A DNA stretch of 64,000 nt from Hyphomicrobiales bacterium. GTDB lineage: Bacteria > Pseudomonadota > Alphaproteobacteria > Rhizobiales > Rhizobiaceae. Positions 63,767-64,000 of the stretch are shown piece by piece (within the stretch, counting starts at the first letter, position 1; each line of letters starts with the position of its first letter). A program made the position numbers and the translations under genes. The stretch covers positions 1 through 64,000 of the forward strand of contig UBYA01000024.1 of assembly GCA_900469615.1 (NCBI GenBank), in the 5' to 3' direction. The notes below the pieces were generated by a model. The model made no database searches, had not been told where the DNA came from, and saw nothing but the letters and a program-made list of their open reading frames with translations.

Positions 63767-63951
63767 GGACCTGCCCTCTGAATGTCGTCAGGCGGTCTAT
63801 AAAGAGGGAGTGCGCCAGGGGCAAGCGTGGCCGTGCGATGCGTCGGCTTGTTCCCCATGCAATTTCGCCCGAATCCCGCTACAGCAGCTATGCTGTTGGG
63901 AGACGTAACTTCCAGTTTCCTTTTGCAACCTTCTTGCTCTACAAGCGATTC
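63767..63951. promoter_or_regulatory. divergent promoter region of pyrB and the right-edge gene
   Basis: 185 non-coding bases between divergent starts. It contains ACAGCA-GCTA-TGCTGT (63881-63896), a short inverted repeat that could be a regulator site. No promoter elements are called with confidence. Confidence 0.3.
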
Positions 63952-64000
63952 ATGACCCAACCGACCCGGACCGACGACCCTTTTGCCGACCTGAACCAGC
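63952..64000 (+). CDS. start of a gene cut by the right edge, unidentified
   Basis: ATG at 63952 opens a frame (MTQPTRTDDPFADLNQ) that runs off the window. Only 16 residues are visible, too few for identification. It is divergent from pyrB. Confidence 0.45.
   Translation, partial: MTQPTRTDDPFADLNQ

Overview
The window is a stretch of core chromosome from a GC-rich alphaproteobacterium of the Rhizobiaceae (Rhizobium sensu lato). The evidence is an rkp-type capsular polysaccharide block, a complete 14-subunit nuo operon with the rhizobial long NuoE, a divK-pleD pair, a short proline--tRNA ligase, DUF1467/DUF983/DUF3572 genes, and GTTC-N7-GTTC type SOS boxes. I do not name a species. I see no CRISPR array, insertion sequence, prophage or replication origin.

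Layout. (1) 435-13174, plus strand: rkpA-rkpG-rkpH-rkpI-rkpJ, a tightly packed surface-polysaccharide and lipid block. It holds a giant iterative type I PKS (KS-AT-DH-degenerate MT region-ER-KR-ACP), an alpha-oxoamine synthase, a short-chain reductase, an LtaS-like membrane phosphotransferase/sulfatase and a KpsS-like Kdo transferase. PKS, oxoamine synthase and reductase together have the logic of a sphingoid-base pathway. (2) 13345-14206: a tiny membrane protein, tRNA-Val(TAC) on the minus strand and two identical tRNA-Asp(GTC) genes. (3) 14465-34513: nuoABCDEFGHIJKLMN followed without a break by birA, rnj, mce and a DUF1467 gene, ending at a strong hairpin near 34705-34729. The nuo operon carries passengers: a 0.45-kb cassette with terminal inverted repeats encoding a four-helix-bundle (23S intervening-sequence-type) protein between nuoC and nuoD, a small secreted protein between nuoD and nuoE, and an H3TH-domain protein between nuoF and nuoG whose C-terminal domain matches the extra C-terminal domain of NuoE.

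(4) 35139-43886: proS, lolC, lolD, a DUF5680 gene, a secreted FG-GAP-like protein, a 28-residue membrane peptide and dnaE. Two GAAC-N7-GAAC direct repeats, the alphaproteobacterial LexA-box pattern, lie in front of the DUF5680 gene and of the 28-residue peptide. (5) 43947-49565, mostly minus strand: an L,D-transpeptidase, a GH25 muramidase lipoprotein, dinB (third LexA-type box), a divergent GNAT gene, a HAD-like gene and a DUF3572 gene. (6) 49697-51458: divK-pleD, followed by an AT-rich stretch and a strongly structured candidate small RNA ending in a rho-independent terminator. (7) 52263-63766, minus strand: rpmG, an MFS transporter, DUF983, rnr, topA, dprA, plsY, pyrC (catalytic-site-deficient type) and pyrB. 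A gene cut by the right edge starts on the plus strand at 63952.

The best candidates for something undescribed are the SOS-box-controlled 28-residue membrane peptide upstream of dnaE, the inverted-repeat four-helix-bundle cassette inside the nuo operon, the structured RNA between pleD and rpmG, and the sphingoid-like lipid chemistry implied by rkpAGH. Long antisense open frames opposite most real genes are GC-rich shadows and were left out.
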